Program-made: the position numbers and the translations under genes
Part shown: positions 9,117 to 17,958 of the stretch, in pieces
How positions within the stretch are numbered: position 1 is the first letter of the stretch
Layout: each line of letters opens with the position of its first letter
NCBI GenBank assembly: GCA_964363305.1
Contig: CAYIHX010000014.1
Span: 10,780 to 74,779 of the forward strand
Reading direction: 5' to 3'
DNA length: 64,000 nucleotides
Origin: CAYIHX01 sp964363305
Lineage (GTDB): Bacteria; Bdellovibrionota; UBA1018
Notes under the pieces: generated by a model
The model's input: the letters and a program-made list of their open reading frames with translations, nothing else
Databases searched by the model: none
Told to the model about the DNA's origin: nothing

Positions 9117-10292
9117 ATGAGGTCTGATCGGGAGTTTGATATTGTCGTATTGGGAGCGACCGGATACGTGGGCCGACGGCTGGTGGCCGAGCTTGAAAAA
9201 GTGGCCAAAAGCAAAGGCTGGCGTCTGCTTGCGACGACACGCTCCGCGCAAAAATCGGCGGATCTGGGCCGGGTGCATCCGGCCGTGAGTTTCGACACGA
9301 TGGATGTCGCAAATGCCGCCGATGTCGACCGGATCGCCCGCAGGGCCGGGCTTGTGATCAACTGCATCGGACCTTTCGATCTTCACGGTGAAAATGTCGT
9401 GAGCGCGTGCGCGAGACTGGGAACGCACTATCTGGATATCACGGGGGAGATTCTTTTTGCCCGCAGGATGATTGATCGGTACGACGAGCTTGCCAAAAAA
9501 AATGGAGCCATGATCGTTCCGTTCGCAGGCTTTGATTCGGTGCCCTCCGATATGGGAGTTTATCTCATGGGCCAGGAGATGGCCGAACTTCACTCGCAGC
9601 CCGTCGCTTCGGTTGATCTGGTATTCGAGATGAAAGGTGGGATTAATGGAGGTAGCGCCGCTACCGCGCTCGATATGGGGGCTAAACTCAAAAGGCGGGA
9701 TCAGAGGAACTCTCACTTTCTGGCGCGGCAACTGCCCGAACACGTCTACGAAGGAATGTACTGCCCCCGTTACGTCGCCCATTTGCGAAAGTGGGTTGCT
9801 CCGTTTTTTATGGAGCCGATCAACAACAAGGTGATTTTTCGGAGCCTGGCCCTCGCACCCCACACGCCCACGTGGTTTACGTCTGATTTTCGGTATCGCG
9901 AGTGCATTGATGTCCCGGGGGGGCTGATTGGAGCGACCGCCACCGCGTGGTCGCTGGGTGGCGGTCAGTTGATGCTGAAAACTTCCACAGGTCGGCGCTT
10001 AGCCTCCCTCGTGTTTCCGAAGCCGGGTACGGGGCCGTCTGAAAAACAGATGAACGAGGGTTTCTTTGAGGCAACCTTCATCGCGACCGGAGCGTGCGGG
10101 GCGGTTTTGGTCCGCAAGATGTTCTCTCAAGGTGATCCCGGTAATGTTTCGACCGTGAAGTTGCTCATCGCCTGCGCGCGAACACTTTTGGGTGACGACT
10201 TCGAGCCTCCCAAGGGCTTGCTGACGCCCGCGACCGCTTTCGGCGTCCATCTTTTGCCTGCCCTTCGGGCGTCAGGAATCAGCTGGACCTGA
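9117..10292 (+). CDS. Saccharopine dehydrogenase-like / trans-acting enoyl reductase family protein
   Basis: The 391-residue protein opens with an NAD(P)-binding Rossmann motif (DIVVLGATGYVGRRLVAELE) and keeps the family phrases VINCIGPFDLHGENVVSAC, THYLDITGE and FAGFDSVPSDMG. These place it with saccharopine-dehydrogenase-fold proteins annotated as trans-acting enoyl reductases in mycobacteria and with eukaryotic SCCPDH. Most members have unproven activity; reduction of a lipid intermediate is a fair guess. The nearby oxidoreductase operon and fatty-acid cluster fit lipid metabolism. It has no operon partner; the next gene follows after about 50 bases. Confidence 0.75.
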   Translation: MRSDREFDIVVLGATGYVGRRLVAELEKVAKSKGWRLLATTRSAQKSADLGRVHPAVSFDTMDVANAADVDRIARRAGLVINCIGPFDLHGENVVSACARLGTHYLDITGEILFARRMIDRYDELAKKNGAMIVPFAGFDSVPSDMGVYLMGQEMAELHSQPVASVDLVFEMKGGINGGSAATALDMGAKLKRRDQRNSHFLARQLPEHVYEGMYCPRYVAHLRKWVAPFFMEPINNKVIFRSLALAPHTPTWFTSDFRYRECIDVPGGLIGATATAWSLGGGQLMLKTSTGRRLASLVFPKPGTGPSEKQMNEGFFEATFIATGACGAVLVRKMFSQGDPGNVSTVKLLIACARTLLGDDFEPPKGLLTPATAFGVHLLPALRASGISWT

Positions 10293-10344
10293 CCTCATCG
10301 GCGCTTCGTTGATATTCCGTGGGCCAATAGTTACACTTCCAACG

Positions 10345-11679
10345 ATGGATCCTTTAAAGTACCTATTGCTCGTTTACGCTGCGATCTTTCTGATCAACCT
10401 AACGGTTTTCTTCATCCTCTGGAGAGGGTCCGGCGTGCGCTACTATCGCGACATGGGCCTGGCCTGGCTAGCGGTAGCCGGAGTGCTGGTGGCTTCGGGC
10501 ATTACCGCCGAGATGAGCTTTTTCCCGAAAATAGCGGCCTTTTCGATCTGTTTTTTCTTCTATTCGGGTATCGCAAAAATTCTGGCTGATATTATCGAGC
10601 TCCACTTTCCCTGGCGCTTTTTTCTGTCGTTTCTTGGAGGCGCGCTTTTAATGGCCCTCATCACGGATATTTTTAATCTGAACGTGCTGTGGGGGGTGGT
10701 GCCTGTGAGCATCGCGACCGGCCTTTCTTCCTTGTATTTTGGCTACAAGGCTTTGGGTTCGCGCTGGAAGACTTTGTCCATCACCCAGAAGGGCGCTTCG
10801 ATCACCGTGCTCCTGAATGGTTTGCATAATCTCGACTACGGGTATGCGTACGGGAAGCCTGAATTTCTGTTGGCCGGTTTTACGGTCGGAGTCATTCTCG
10901 TGATCGCCTGCACTCTCTTCTTTCCTGCCGCGATTCTCGAGGAGGTGGCAAAAAAGAGCGCGCGTTTAGAGGCCGACCTTGAATACAAGGACAAGCTTTT
11001 TCAGACTTCTAAGCTCTCCGCTCTGGGGGAGATGGCAGGGGGGGTTGCGCACGAGATCAATAATCCGCTCGCCATTATTCAGATGACCGCCAAGGCGCTC
11101 CTGGATGAGAAAAATCCTGAACAAAAGGTGATCGATGAGCGATTGAACTCAATATTGAAAACGGTCGGTCGAATCAACAAGATCGTGTTGGGGCTCATTG
11201 CGTTTTCGCGAGACGGGAGCGCGGATCCCAAGCAAGTCGTGAAGGTGAGTCAAATCATCGAAGACACTCTTGCCCTTTGCCAAGTGAGGTTCCGCGTGGA
11301 TGGAGTCAAAATCTCGGTTGAAAGCGACGGTTCCGACGCTTCGATCTTATGCAAAGCCGTTGAAATTTCGCAGGCGCTGCTTAACCTTCTCAACAACGCC
11401 AGGGATGCTGTATCTGGAGCGGAGAAAAAATGGCTGACGATCCGCAGCCGCTCTCTGGGAGAGCAGGTTGAGATCGCCGTCATCGACTCCGGGCCTGGGG
11501 TTCCGACTGAAATCAGGGAGAAAATTTTTCAGCCGTTTTTCACGACGAAGGATGTCGGTGCGGGTACGGGGTTGGGGTTGAGTGTTGCGTTTGGGATTAT
11601 CGAGTCGCATGGCGGAAAATTAACTCTGGACACCCACGCTCCGAACACGACCTTTGTCATCACCCTGCCTACCGTTTAG
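10345..11679 (+). CDS. Membrane-bound sensor histidine kinase
   Basis: The 444-residue protein has six or seven hydrophobic segments in residues 1-200 (a 7TM-like sensor), a short linker, then a HisKA dimerisation/phosphoacceptor helix (GEMAGGVAHEINNPLAI) and an HATPase domain with the N box (NLLNNARDAV), G1 (DSGPGV) and G2 (GAGTGLGLSVAFGIIESHGG). It should autophosphorylate on the histidine of AHEIN and pass phosphate to a response regulator, but none is encoded beside it, so it is an orphan kinase. The ATG at 10345 (MDPLKYLLL) is preferred because it directly precedes the first membrane helix. No ligand can be predicted. Confidence 0.85.
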   Translation: MDPLKYLLLVYAAIFLINLTVFFILWRGSGVRYYRDMGLAWLAVAGVLVASGITAEMSFFPKIAAFSICFFFYSGIAKILADIIELHFPWRFFLSFLGGALLMALITDIFNLNVLWGVVPVSIATGLSSLYFGYKALGSRWKTLSITQKGASITVLLNGLHNLDYGYAYGKPEFLLAGFTVGVILVIACTLFFPAAILEEVAKKSARLEADLEYKDKLFQTSKLSALGEMAGGVAHEINNPLAIIQMTAKALLDEKNPEQKVIDERLNSILKTVGRINKIVLGLIAFSRDGSADPKQVVKVSQIIEDTLALCQVRFRVDGVKISVESDGSDASILCKAVEISQALLNLLNNARDAVSGAEKKWLTIRSRSLGEQVEIAVIDSGPGVPTEIREKIFQPFFTTKDVGAGTGLGLSVAFGIIESHGGKLTLDTHAPNTTFVITLPTV

Positions 11680-11731
11680 GCTTCTTCCCCGCCCAAACGC
11701 CCTACCATCACAGACCACCGTACTCAGACAG

Positions 11732-11880
11732 CATTTTTCCAGAGGGAAGAGCGGCTGGTACAAGACCACCACGAGATACCCCGTGCGAGGGCCAGGATGG
11801 CCCGAGCCGGGGCAGGGGCAAGGGCAGGATGCCCGTACGAGTGGTGGTCTATTCAACATCCCCCTCATTCTGGAAAAATG
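11732..11880. repeat. 149-bp imperfect inverted-repeat element (MITE-like)
   Basis: The 12-base sequence CATTTTTCCAGA at 11732-11743 recurs in inverted orientation at 11869-11880. Inside it, AGACCACCAC (11763-11772) pairs with GTGGTGGTCT (11841-11850). The centre is G/C rich and carries no open frame of interest. The layout of terminal and subterminal inverted repeats around ~150 bp resembles a miniature transposable element or a large bidirectional terminator between two convergent genes. No flanking target duplication is evident. Confidence 0.4.
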
Positions 11881-11929
11881 AACTGCGCGCGGTGGTGTGT
11901 GAGGGACAGGAATTCTGGAGCGAGGAAAC

Positions 11930-13240
11930 CTAAACCCGCCCGAAGATCAGTGACGCGTTCGTGCCACCAAAGCCGAAGCTGTTGGAAATGGCGTAATCCA
12001 CCTTGCGCTGAGTGGCCACCTTGGGCGTGAAGTTCAGCTTGGTTTCGATGCAGCCGGGGTCGAGGTTCTCGAGGTTGATCGTCGGGGGAATGATTCCGTC
12101 CCGGATCGCGAGAATACTGAAGATGGCTTCGATGGCGCCGGCGGCGCCGAGAAGGTGCCCAGTCATGGACTTGGTTGAGCTGACTTGAAGGTGATCCGGC
12201 CCGTTCGGAAAGACCTTGGCGATCGCGCGTGCTTCTTCCACATCGCCGGCCGGGGTCGACGTGCCGTGCGCGTTGACGTAGTGAATGTCTTCGGCGTTGA
12301 GGTGCGAATCCCTGAGTGCCATCGCCATCGCCCGGCGGCCACCTTCGCCTTCCGGGGCGGGAGTCGTCATGTGGTAGGCGTCTCCGCTGAGACCATAGCC
12401 CATGAATTCGGCGTAAATCGGTGCTCCGCGTTTCTTCGCGTGCTCGTATTCTTCCAGGATCAGCACGGCCGCGCCTTCCCCCATTACGAAGCCGTCCCGT
12501 CCCGTGTCGAACGGGCGCGACGCTGCGGTCGGGTTATCGTTGCGGGTCGAGAGCGCGCGCATCGCGGCGAAGCCGCCGATACCTAGACGGCAGATCACAG
12601 CCTCGGAGCCACCCGCGAAAATGACATCCGCATCTCCACGCTGAATCTGTCGAAAACTCTCTCCGAGAGAGTGCGCGGACGAAGTGCACGCGGTGACGTT
12701 GCAAAGATTCGAGCCCTGGAGGTTAAGCAAAATACTGAGTTGGCCGCTGGCCATGTTGGCAATGACCTGTGGAATAAAGAAGGGCGTGATGCGGCGATAA
12801 CCCTTGTTGAGAAATTCCTGGTGGACCTCCTCGATCTCAGGCAGGCCGCCCATGCCGACGCCGATGTTCACACCCATCCGCTCGGCAGAGATGCGATCTC
12901 GGTAAGAGTCGAGACCCGAGTCAGCGTAGGCATCGAGAGCGGCGGCGAGGCTGAGGTGTACGAAACGCCCCACGCGTCTTGCATCCTTGGAGTTCGCAGC
13001 CTGCGTGAGGGTGATTCCTGGGGCTGGGTGGAAAGGGCCGACCGCGCGAGTGACGTCAAACGCCTTCACTTCCGCGGCGATCCGAACGGGTGAGTCGGTT
13101 GTGTCAAAACGAGTGATCATGCCGAGGCCGCTCTTGCCTTCGGTAGCGGCGCGCCAAGTCTCATGGACGGTTAGCCCCAGGGGCGTGACCGCCCCCAGGC
13201 CCGTGATCACGACTCGCCGTTTTTCACCCGTTTGCAGCAT
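11930..13240 (-). CDS. fabF: Beta-ketoacyl-ACP synthase II
   Basis: FabF condenses malonyl-ACP with a growing acyl-ACP in fatty-acid elongation in the cytoplasm. The 436-residue protein shows the thiolase-fold catalytic triad: active-site cysteine in NVTACTSSAHS, first histidine in VNAHGTSTPAGD and second histidine in SMTGHLLGAAGA, plus the C-terminal SNSFGFGGTNAS loop. Length is normal for FabF. It is the last gene of the fabH-fabD-fabG-acpP-fabF cluster and starts 12 bases after acpP, so it is translated from the same transcript. The 250 bases downstream hold only the inverted repeat. Confidence 0.95.
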   Translation of the reverse strand: MLQTGEKRRVVITGLGAVTPLGLTVHETWRAATEGKSGLGMITRFDTTDSPVRIAAEVKAFDVTRAVGPFHPAPGITLTQAANSKDARRVGRFVHLSLAAALDAYADSGLDSYRDRISAERMGVNIGVGMGGLPEIEEVHQEFLNKGYRRITPFFIPQVIANMASGQLSILLNLQGSNLCNVTACTSSAHSLGESFRQIQRGDADVIFAGGSEAVICRLGIGGFAAMRALSTRNDNPTAASRPFDTGRDGFVMGEGAAVLILEEYEHAKKRGAPIYAEFMGYGLSGDAYHMTTPAPEGEGGRRAMAMALRDSHLNAEDIHYVNAHGTSTPAGDVEEARAIAKVFPNGPDHLQVSSTKSMTGHLLGAAGAIEAIFSILAIRDGIIPPTINLENLDPGCIETKLNFTPKVATQRKVDYAISNSFGFGGTNASLIFGRV

Positions 13241-13252
13241 TCGAGCGCGATC

Positions 13253-13495
13253 TTAGTGGGTCGATTTGGAGGCGATGTATTTAACGACGTCGCCGACGGT
13301 CTTCATTTTTTCGGCGTCTTCATCGGGAATATCGAGATCGAACTCTTCTTCCATCGTCATGACGAGCTCAACGATATCGAGGCTGTCAGCACCGAGATCG
13401 TCAATGAATGAAGCAGCGGTGGTGACCTTCTCGCTTTCGACGGCGAGTTGATCACAGACAATATTGCGAACTCTTTCTTCAACAGAAGCGGACAT
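13253..13495 (-). CDS. acpP: Acyl carrier protein
   Basis: This 80-residue acidic protein carries the growing fatty-acyl chain on a phosphopantetheine arm. The attachment serine is in the signature GADSLDIVELVM (about Ser38). Helices and the DLDIPDEDAEKM acidic stretch are those of a typical bacterial ACP. It sits between fabG and fabF in the same orientation with gaps of 26 and 12 bases. The start is preceded by GGAGAGAGCA on the coding strand, a good ribosome binding site. Confidence 0.97.
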   Translation of the reverse strand: MSASVEERVRNIVCDQLAVESEKVTTAASFIDDLGADSLDIVELVMTMEEEFDLDIPDEDAEKMKTVGDVVKYIASKSTH

Positions 13496-13521
13496 GCGTT
13501 GCTCTCTCCAATTTTAAAATC

Positions 13522-14268
13522 TTACATGTACATGCCGCCATTGATTCCGATCACTTGACCGGTCAGATAGCGACTCTCAGGCGAAGCAAGATAAGCGACC
13601 AGTGAGGCCACGTCTTGCGTTGAGCCAAAGAAACCGAGTGGAACGCTGCGGAGAATCGCTTCTTTTTGAGCATCCGTCAAGGCCCCCGTCATCTCCGTCT
13701 CGATGTAACCGGGCGTCACGACGTTTACTCGGACACCCCGGCTTCCGAGCTCTTTTGCCACACTCTTGCTGAACCCAATCAAGCCTGATTTGGCCGCGGC
13801 GTACGCTGCTTGGCCTGCATTCCCCGATTCTCCCACTACTGAAGAGATCTGAATGACGCTGCCTTTTCGTGCCCGCATCATGCTTTTGGCCGCGGCACGA
13901 GTACAGTAGATGGCGCCCTTGAGGTCGATGTCGAGCGTGCGATCGAGATCCTCGTTTTTAAGGCGGAGCAGCAGGCCGTCGATCGTCACTCCGGCGTTGT
14001 TCACCAGAACGTCGAGGGCGCCATGGCGCGTTTGAAGTGCTTCAAATTTTTCGTCGACCTGAGCGGGGAGGGAAACATCAAACCCGCACAGTTCACCCGA
14101 GGCTCCGTCCGCCTCGATCTCGTCCAACACGGCGCGCGCGCGCGCCTCCTGCGTGGCGTAATTGAGGATGACGTGAAAGCCGTCCCGCGCAAGCCGTTTG
14201 GAGATGGCGGCTCCGATGCCGCGGCTGGCCCCGGTGATCAGGGCCAGGGGTTTTTTCTGGGGGTTCAT
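13522..14268 (-). CDS. fabG: 3-oxoacyl-ACP reductase
   Basis: FabG reduces 3-ketoacyl-ACP to 3-hydroxyacyl-ACP with NADPH. The 248-residue short-chain dehydrogenase shows the TGASRGIG cofactor motif, the NNAG motif (LVNNAGVTIDGLL), catalytic serine in QISSVVGE and the YxxxK pair in AAYAAAKSGLIGFSKS. The C-terminus (TGQVIGINGGMYM) is typical of true FabG enzymes. Its start overlaps the fabD stop by four bases (ATGA), indicating coupled translation. Confidence 0.95.
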   Translation of the reverse strand: MNPQKKPLALITGASRGIGAAISKRLARDGFHVILNYATQEARARAVLDEIEADGASGELCGFDVSLPAQVDEKFEALQTRHGALDVLVNNAGVTIDGLLLRLKNEDLDRTLDIDLKGAIYCTRAAAKSMMRARKGSVIQISSVVGESGNAGQAAYAAAKSGLIGFSKSVAKELGSRGVRVNVVTPGYIETEMTGALTDAQKEAILRSVPLGFFGSTQDVASLVAYLASPESRYLTGQVIGINGGMYM

Positions 14269-15281
14269 TGAAGTGCCTCGAATGCTTTCAGGGTGGCGAC
14301 GTCGGAAACTCCGACGGCTAGGATCGTGGTCTCGTCCTCCCCAGGGATTCTCTTGGCCAGGTTTTGCAGCACTTTTCCCGGCCCGAACTCAACGGCCTTT
14401 TTGAAGCCGGCTGCGTGTAGGTGCTCCACGGTCTGCCGCCAGAGCACGGGGTGGTCAATCTGTTCGATGAGGAGCTCAAGAATCAGGCTCGACTCTCTCG
14501 AAATGCGGCCGGTTCGGTTGGGAAGGTAGGGGAAGGCCAGCTCGCGAGGTTGAGTGGCCGTTCCGCCTTGAGAGAAGAGGTCGGCCATGTGCGCGCGAGC
14601 CGGTGCCATGAGGCGACAGTGAAAGGGCGCGCTGACGGCGAGGGGGACGGCCTTCCCGCCTTTGAAGTCGGCGCTCTCTTTGATGAGGCGGAGGGCGTGA
14701 GCGATTCCATCGGCCGAGCCGGCGATGACGACCTGATGGGGTGCATTGAAGTTGGCGGGCTGAACGATCGGTTCCACCGTGAGGTGGGAGTATTCGGCCG
14801 AGGTCGGGCGAGAAATGCGGGCTTCTTCGCTGGCTTGTTGGCAGAGTTTCCCGACGGTGTCGTCCGAGAGGCCGAGAATAGCGGCCATGGTTCCTTCTCC
14901 TGGCGGAACGGCTCTTTGCATGGCCCCGCCGCGTTCGCGAACCCAGCGGGCGGCCACCGAAAGCGGAAGGGCTCCCGCCGCGACGAGGGCGGAGTATTCA
15001 CCGAGCGAGTGGCCGGCTGCGACCGCGGGTGTGAAACCCGTCTCCGTCTGAGCGACTCGAAAAGCGGCGATCGACGCCGTCAAGAGCGCCGGCTGGGTGT
15101 ACTCGGTCTTCATGAGTTCGGCTTCGGGGCCGTAGAGACAGAGCTTTCGAAGATTCAGGTCGGCGGCATCGGAGGCCTCTTCGAAAGTTTCGCGCGCCAC
15201 TTTGAAGGAGTCGAGCAGCTCTTTGGCCATCCCGACATACTGCGAGCCTTGACCGGGAAACCATGCAATCATGCCGTTCAT
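14265..15281 (-). CDS. fabD: Malonyl-CoA:ACP transacylase
   Basis: FabD transfers malonyl from CoA to ACP, supplying the extender unit. The ~338-residue protein shows the family start IAWFPGQGSQYVGM, the catalytic serine in the nucleophile elbow AAGHSLGEYSALVAAG and the conserved histidine in SAPFHCRLM. The frame opens at 15302 with GTG and has ATGs at 15299, 15281 and 15272. I used 15281, which has GGAG upstream and leaves a normal N-terminus, but the exact start is uncertain by a few codons. It lies between fabH and fabG. Confidence 0.93.
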   Translation of the reverse strand: MNGMIAWFPGQGSQYVGMAKELLDSFKVARETFEEASDAADLNLRKLCLYGPEAELMKTEYTQPALLTASIAAFRVAQTETGFTPAVAAGHSLGEYSALVAAGALPLSVAARWVRERGGAMQRAVPPGEGTMAAILGLSDDTVGKLCQQASEEARISRPTSAEYSHLTVEPIVQPANFNAPHQVVIAGSADGIAHALRLIKESADFKGGKAVPLAVSAPFHCRLMAPARAHMADLFSQGGTATQPRELAFPYLPNRTGRISRESSLILELLIEQIDHPVLWRQTVEHLHAAGFKKAVEFGPGKVLQNLAKRIPGEDETTILAVGVSDVATLKAFEALQ

Positions 15282-15298
15282 CGAGTGTGTTATCTCCA

Positions 15299-16315
15299 TC
15301 ACCAGCGAAGCAGCAGGCTTCCGTAGGTTAAGCCTGCTCCGAATACGTCGAAAAGAATCACATCGCCACTTTTGATTCGGCCGTCGCGAACGGCTTCGTC
15401 AAAGGCGGTTGGCACGGTGGCGGCCGAGGTGTTTCCATAACGATCAATGTTGATGAGCACGCGCTCGAGAGGCAGTTCGAGTCGTTTCGCGACGGCCCGA
15501 ATAATTCGCAAATTCGCCTGATGGGGAACAAACCACTTCACGTCGGATAGCTCCAGGCCGTTGCTCTTCACGGCTTGGACGGCATAGTTGACCAGAGTTC
15601 GAACGGATTCCTTGAAGATCTCCGTGCCGTGCATCTGCATTTTGTCGAGCTTCCGGGTATGGGCTTCGGGGGTTGTTTGCAGATTCGAGCCCCCGGCCAC
15701 GATTTGAAAGAAGTCCGCGAGCGTTCCGTCGGTTTTCAGGTGGGACGACAGAATTCGGTGCTCGCTATCGGCCTTGGTTCTCTCGACGACGACTGCGCCC
15801 GCGCCGTCCCCAAACAGGATACAGGAGTTGCGATCTTCCCAGTTCGTGAAGGCGCTCAGGACCTCGCTCCCGACGACCAGGACGGTTTGCGCCTGGCCGG
15901 TGCGAATGAATTGATCGGCGGTCGAGAGGGCGAAGACGAAACCTGCGCAGGCGGCATTCAGGTCGATGGCCCAGGCGTTTTTTGCGCCGATTTTGGCCTG
16001 AAGCCAGCAGGCCGTCGAAGGAATGAGGGTATCGGGAGTGCAAGTGGCGAAGAGAATCGCATCGAGGTCCTCCGGGGCCTTGCCCGCCATTTCGAGCGCT
16101 CGGATCGCGGCTGCGGCCGCGAGGGAGGAGTTGCGATCGGGCTCATGACCGGGGCGTGAGCGTCGACGTTCGGTGATTCCGGTTCGCTCTCGAATCCATT
16201 CGTCTGAGGTGTCGACGATTCGATGGAGATCCTCGTTGCTGACTCGCGTCGCCGGAAACGCTGATCCGGTGCCGGTGATGCGCGATGCATAAGGCAGCGA
16301 AAGGGGGGAGGGCAT
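15299..16315 (-). CDS. fabH: Beta-ketoacyl-ACP synthase III
   Basis: FabH starts fatty-acid synthesis by joining acetyl-CoA to malonyl-ACP. The 338-residue protein carries the catalytic cysteine in DLNAACAGFVFAL, histidine in WFVPHQANLRII and asparagine in DRYGNTSAATVP. The ATG at 16315 follows the stop of the DUF177 gene almost directly, so the two are likely co-transcribed. In many bacteria rpmF and plsX lie between the DUF177 gene (yceD) and fabH. Both are absent here. Confidence 0.95.
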   Translation of the reverse strand: MPSPLSLPYASRITGTGSAFPATRVSNEDLHRIVDTSDEWIRERTGITERRRSRPGHEPDRNSSLAAAAAIRALEMAGKAPEDLDAILFATCTPDTLIPSTACWLQAKIGAKNAWAIDLNAACAGFVFALSTADQFIRTGQAQTVLVVGSEVLSAFTNWEDRNSCILFGDGAGAVVVERTKADSEHRILSSHLKTDGTLADFFQIVAGGSNLQTTPEAHTRKLDKMQMHGTEIFKESVRTLVNYAVQAVKSNGLELSDVKWFVPHQANLRIIRAVAKRLELPLERVLINIDRYGNTSAATVPTAFDEAVRDGRIKSGDVILFDVFGAGLTYGSLLLRW

Positions 16316-16317
16316 CT

Positions 16318-17025
16318 TCAGGAATTCCTTCGGAACTGGCTGAGCGAAGCGAAGGGACTTGATCCCTTCTTGATCTTCGAACAGGCGCACTTGCCTTCAT
16401 TTAAGTTTGCGCCACAGTTGGGGCAGATTCCCTTGCAGTCCTCGCGGCAGAGGGGTTGAAAGGGAACGCGGAAACGCAGCTGCTCGGTAGTCACCGCAGC
16501 GAGGTCAATGAAGTCATCGCAAAGATAAGTGACATCGAGGTCGGAGCCGACTTCATTCAACTCGGCCGCGTCGAGTTCGTCGTTCAATTCTTCGCTGGAT
16601 TTTGATTTCGCCATTCCAAAGTTCCGCCCTGTGGGCCGGAGCTCGGGCGAGGAGCTCGTGTCGCCCTGGCGGGGCGCAAGATAGCCGACTCCGGCCATCA
16701 CCGGGTCTTTGCAGTACATGGAGGAAAACCGGCTATCGATGGCGAAGGAAAACTCGCTCGCGCAGCGGCTGCACAAAAGGTGGAGCGACGTATTCAGGAA
16801 TCCGGAGACGAGGTAGAGGCTGTCGACTTTTCGGAGATTGAAGCGCGCTTCGATGGGCCGGTGGTCTGTCTCCGGAGTCGATTTATTTCCAGGGGGACGT
16901 GGCAAATGGGCGGATTCCTCCACCGACTCATCCGCCAGGCGGGTTGCCTCGGCGAGCCATGGTTCATTCTGGGTGAAGCTGAGACGTTTTTCAGTCTCTT
17001 TAATTTCGTGGAGATAGACCTTCAA
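16318..17025 (-). CDS. DUF177 (YceD-like) protein with zinc-binding C-terminus
   Basis: The 235-residue protein has the DUF177 core: CSRCASEFSFAID in the middle and the C-terminal four-cysteine motif CREDCKGICPNCGANLNEG. YceD/DUF177 proteins are linked to 23S rRNA accumulation and usually sit before rpmF and the fatty-acid genes; here fabH follows directly. The middle (about residues 115-160) has an acidic, low-complexity insertion (KSKSSEELNDELDAAELNE), which makes it longer than the common ~170 residues. It heads the fatty-acid cluster and may share its promoter. The 140 bases upstream hold no other gene. Confidence 0.8.
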   Translation of the reverse strand: MKVYLHEIKETEKRLSFTQNEPWLAEATRLADESVEESAHLPRPPGNKSTPETDHRPIEARFNLRKVDSLYLVSGFLNTSLHLLCSRCASEFSFAIDSRFSSMYCKDPVMAGVGYLAPRQGDTSSSPELRPTGRNFGMAKSKSSEELNDELDAAELNEVGSDLDVTYLCDDFIDLAAVTTEQLRFRVPFQPLCREDCKGICPNCGANLNEGKCACSKIKKGSSPFASLSQFRRNS

Positions 17026-17164
17026 AGCCGGGGGAACGTAAGCCGAGGGGAGGGGGGGTCGTCAAACGAAAATTCCGTAATTCAGAAACCGGGCATTTGT
17101 GCTGCTATTGGTCATGGCATTTGGCTTGACGTTGAATCTCAGACCGTGGCACCTCGAAAGGCAC

Positions 17165-17920
17165 ATGGCTTCTGCAAAGAAACAAAAGAAACAGACCACA
17201 AAGTCGACGTCGAAGGATTCCAAAAAGGCCTCTCAACTCACGCGCTTGAAGACAATGCTCCTCGGCGCGAAAGGATCGGCCTCAGCGAAGGGGGGCAAGG
17301 GGAAACCCGTCGGTAAGGTCCCCGTGAAAGCTGCTCGTCCGGCTAAAGAGCCTGTAAAAAGCGCTTCCGTGAAGACCCCGAAGAGTTCGACGCCAGCGGT
17401 CCTCCACAAAAAGGCCACTTCGAAAGTCGTGACCATCCCTGAGGCCCCACCGGCTCCGGTGAAGGGCAAACAAGAAGTGAAAAAGACTGCGAAAAAATCG
17501 GTCGCTGCCGTTGCTGCGCCTCGCGCGCCTCGTGCGGCCCGTTTCTATATGGAAACGGGGACTCTGCTTCTGGGGAATCCGGATGGCGGGTGTCGTGAAA
17601 TCGCCTGCGAAAATCAGGCGACGACGGCCGGGTATTGCCGTGGGCACTACATCAAGAATTGGAAAAAAATTAAGCACAAGGAACAGATTCTCCGCGAAGG
17701 TCGCCTCAATCAGTACCTCGAAGAGCTGATTCTCAAGTACCCGGACAAGTACATCGATGCGATTCGCCAGGATCTCGGCAGCGAGAAAGAATTCGCGAAG
17801 GTCATCACGGATCTCGATCTCGATGAAACGAGCGACGACTTTGACATGGATCAGGAGCCGATGGAGAGCATCATCGACTCGGTGAAGCGTGAGTTCGAGG
17901 ACGAAACGGAAACGTTCTGA
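17165..17920 (+). CDS. Protein with lysine/alanine/proline tail and conserved C-terminal domain
   Basis: The 251-residue product starts at the ATG followed by ASAKKQKKQTTKSTSK. Residues 1-120 are a histone-H1-like basic tail full of Lys, Ala, Pro and Ser. The C-terminal half is a folded domain containing METGTLLLGNPDGGCREIAC and ATTAGYCRGHYIKNWKKIK, whose two Cys pairs and His could bind a metal, followed by a very acidic end. Basic tail plus compact domain suggests nucleic-acid binding, but no family is recognised. A strong terminator follows it. Confidence 0.7.
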   Translation: MASAKKQKKQTTKSTSKDSKKASQLTRLKTMLLGAKGSASAKGGKGKPVGKVPVKAARPAKEPVKSASVKTPKSSTPAVLHKKATSKVVTIPEAPPAPVKGKQEVKKTAKKSVAAVAAPRAPRAARFYMETGTLLLGNPDGGCREIACENQATTAGYCRGHYIKNWKKIKHKEQILREGRLNQYLEELILKYPDKYIDAIRQDLGSEKEFAKVITDLDLDETSDDFDMDQEPMESIIDSVKREFEDETETF

Positions 17921-17922
17921 TC

Positions 17923-17957
17923 AAAAAGGGGTCCGGCTCGGCGCCTGGCCCCTTTTT
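17923..17957. terminator. Bidirectional rho-independent terminator
   Basis: An A5-GGGG ... CCCC-T6 hairpin lies between two convergent genes (the basic-tailed protein ending at 17920 and the reverse gene ending at 17959). The A and T runs on both sides let it work in both directions. Confidence 0.8.
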
Positions 17958-17958
17958 T

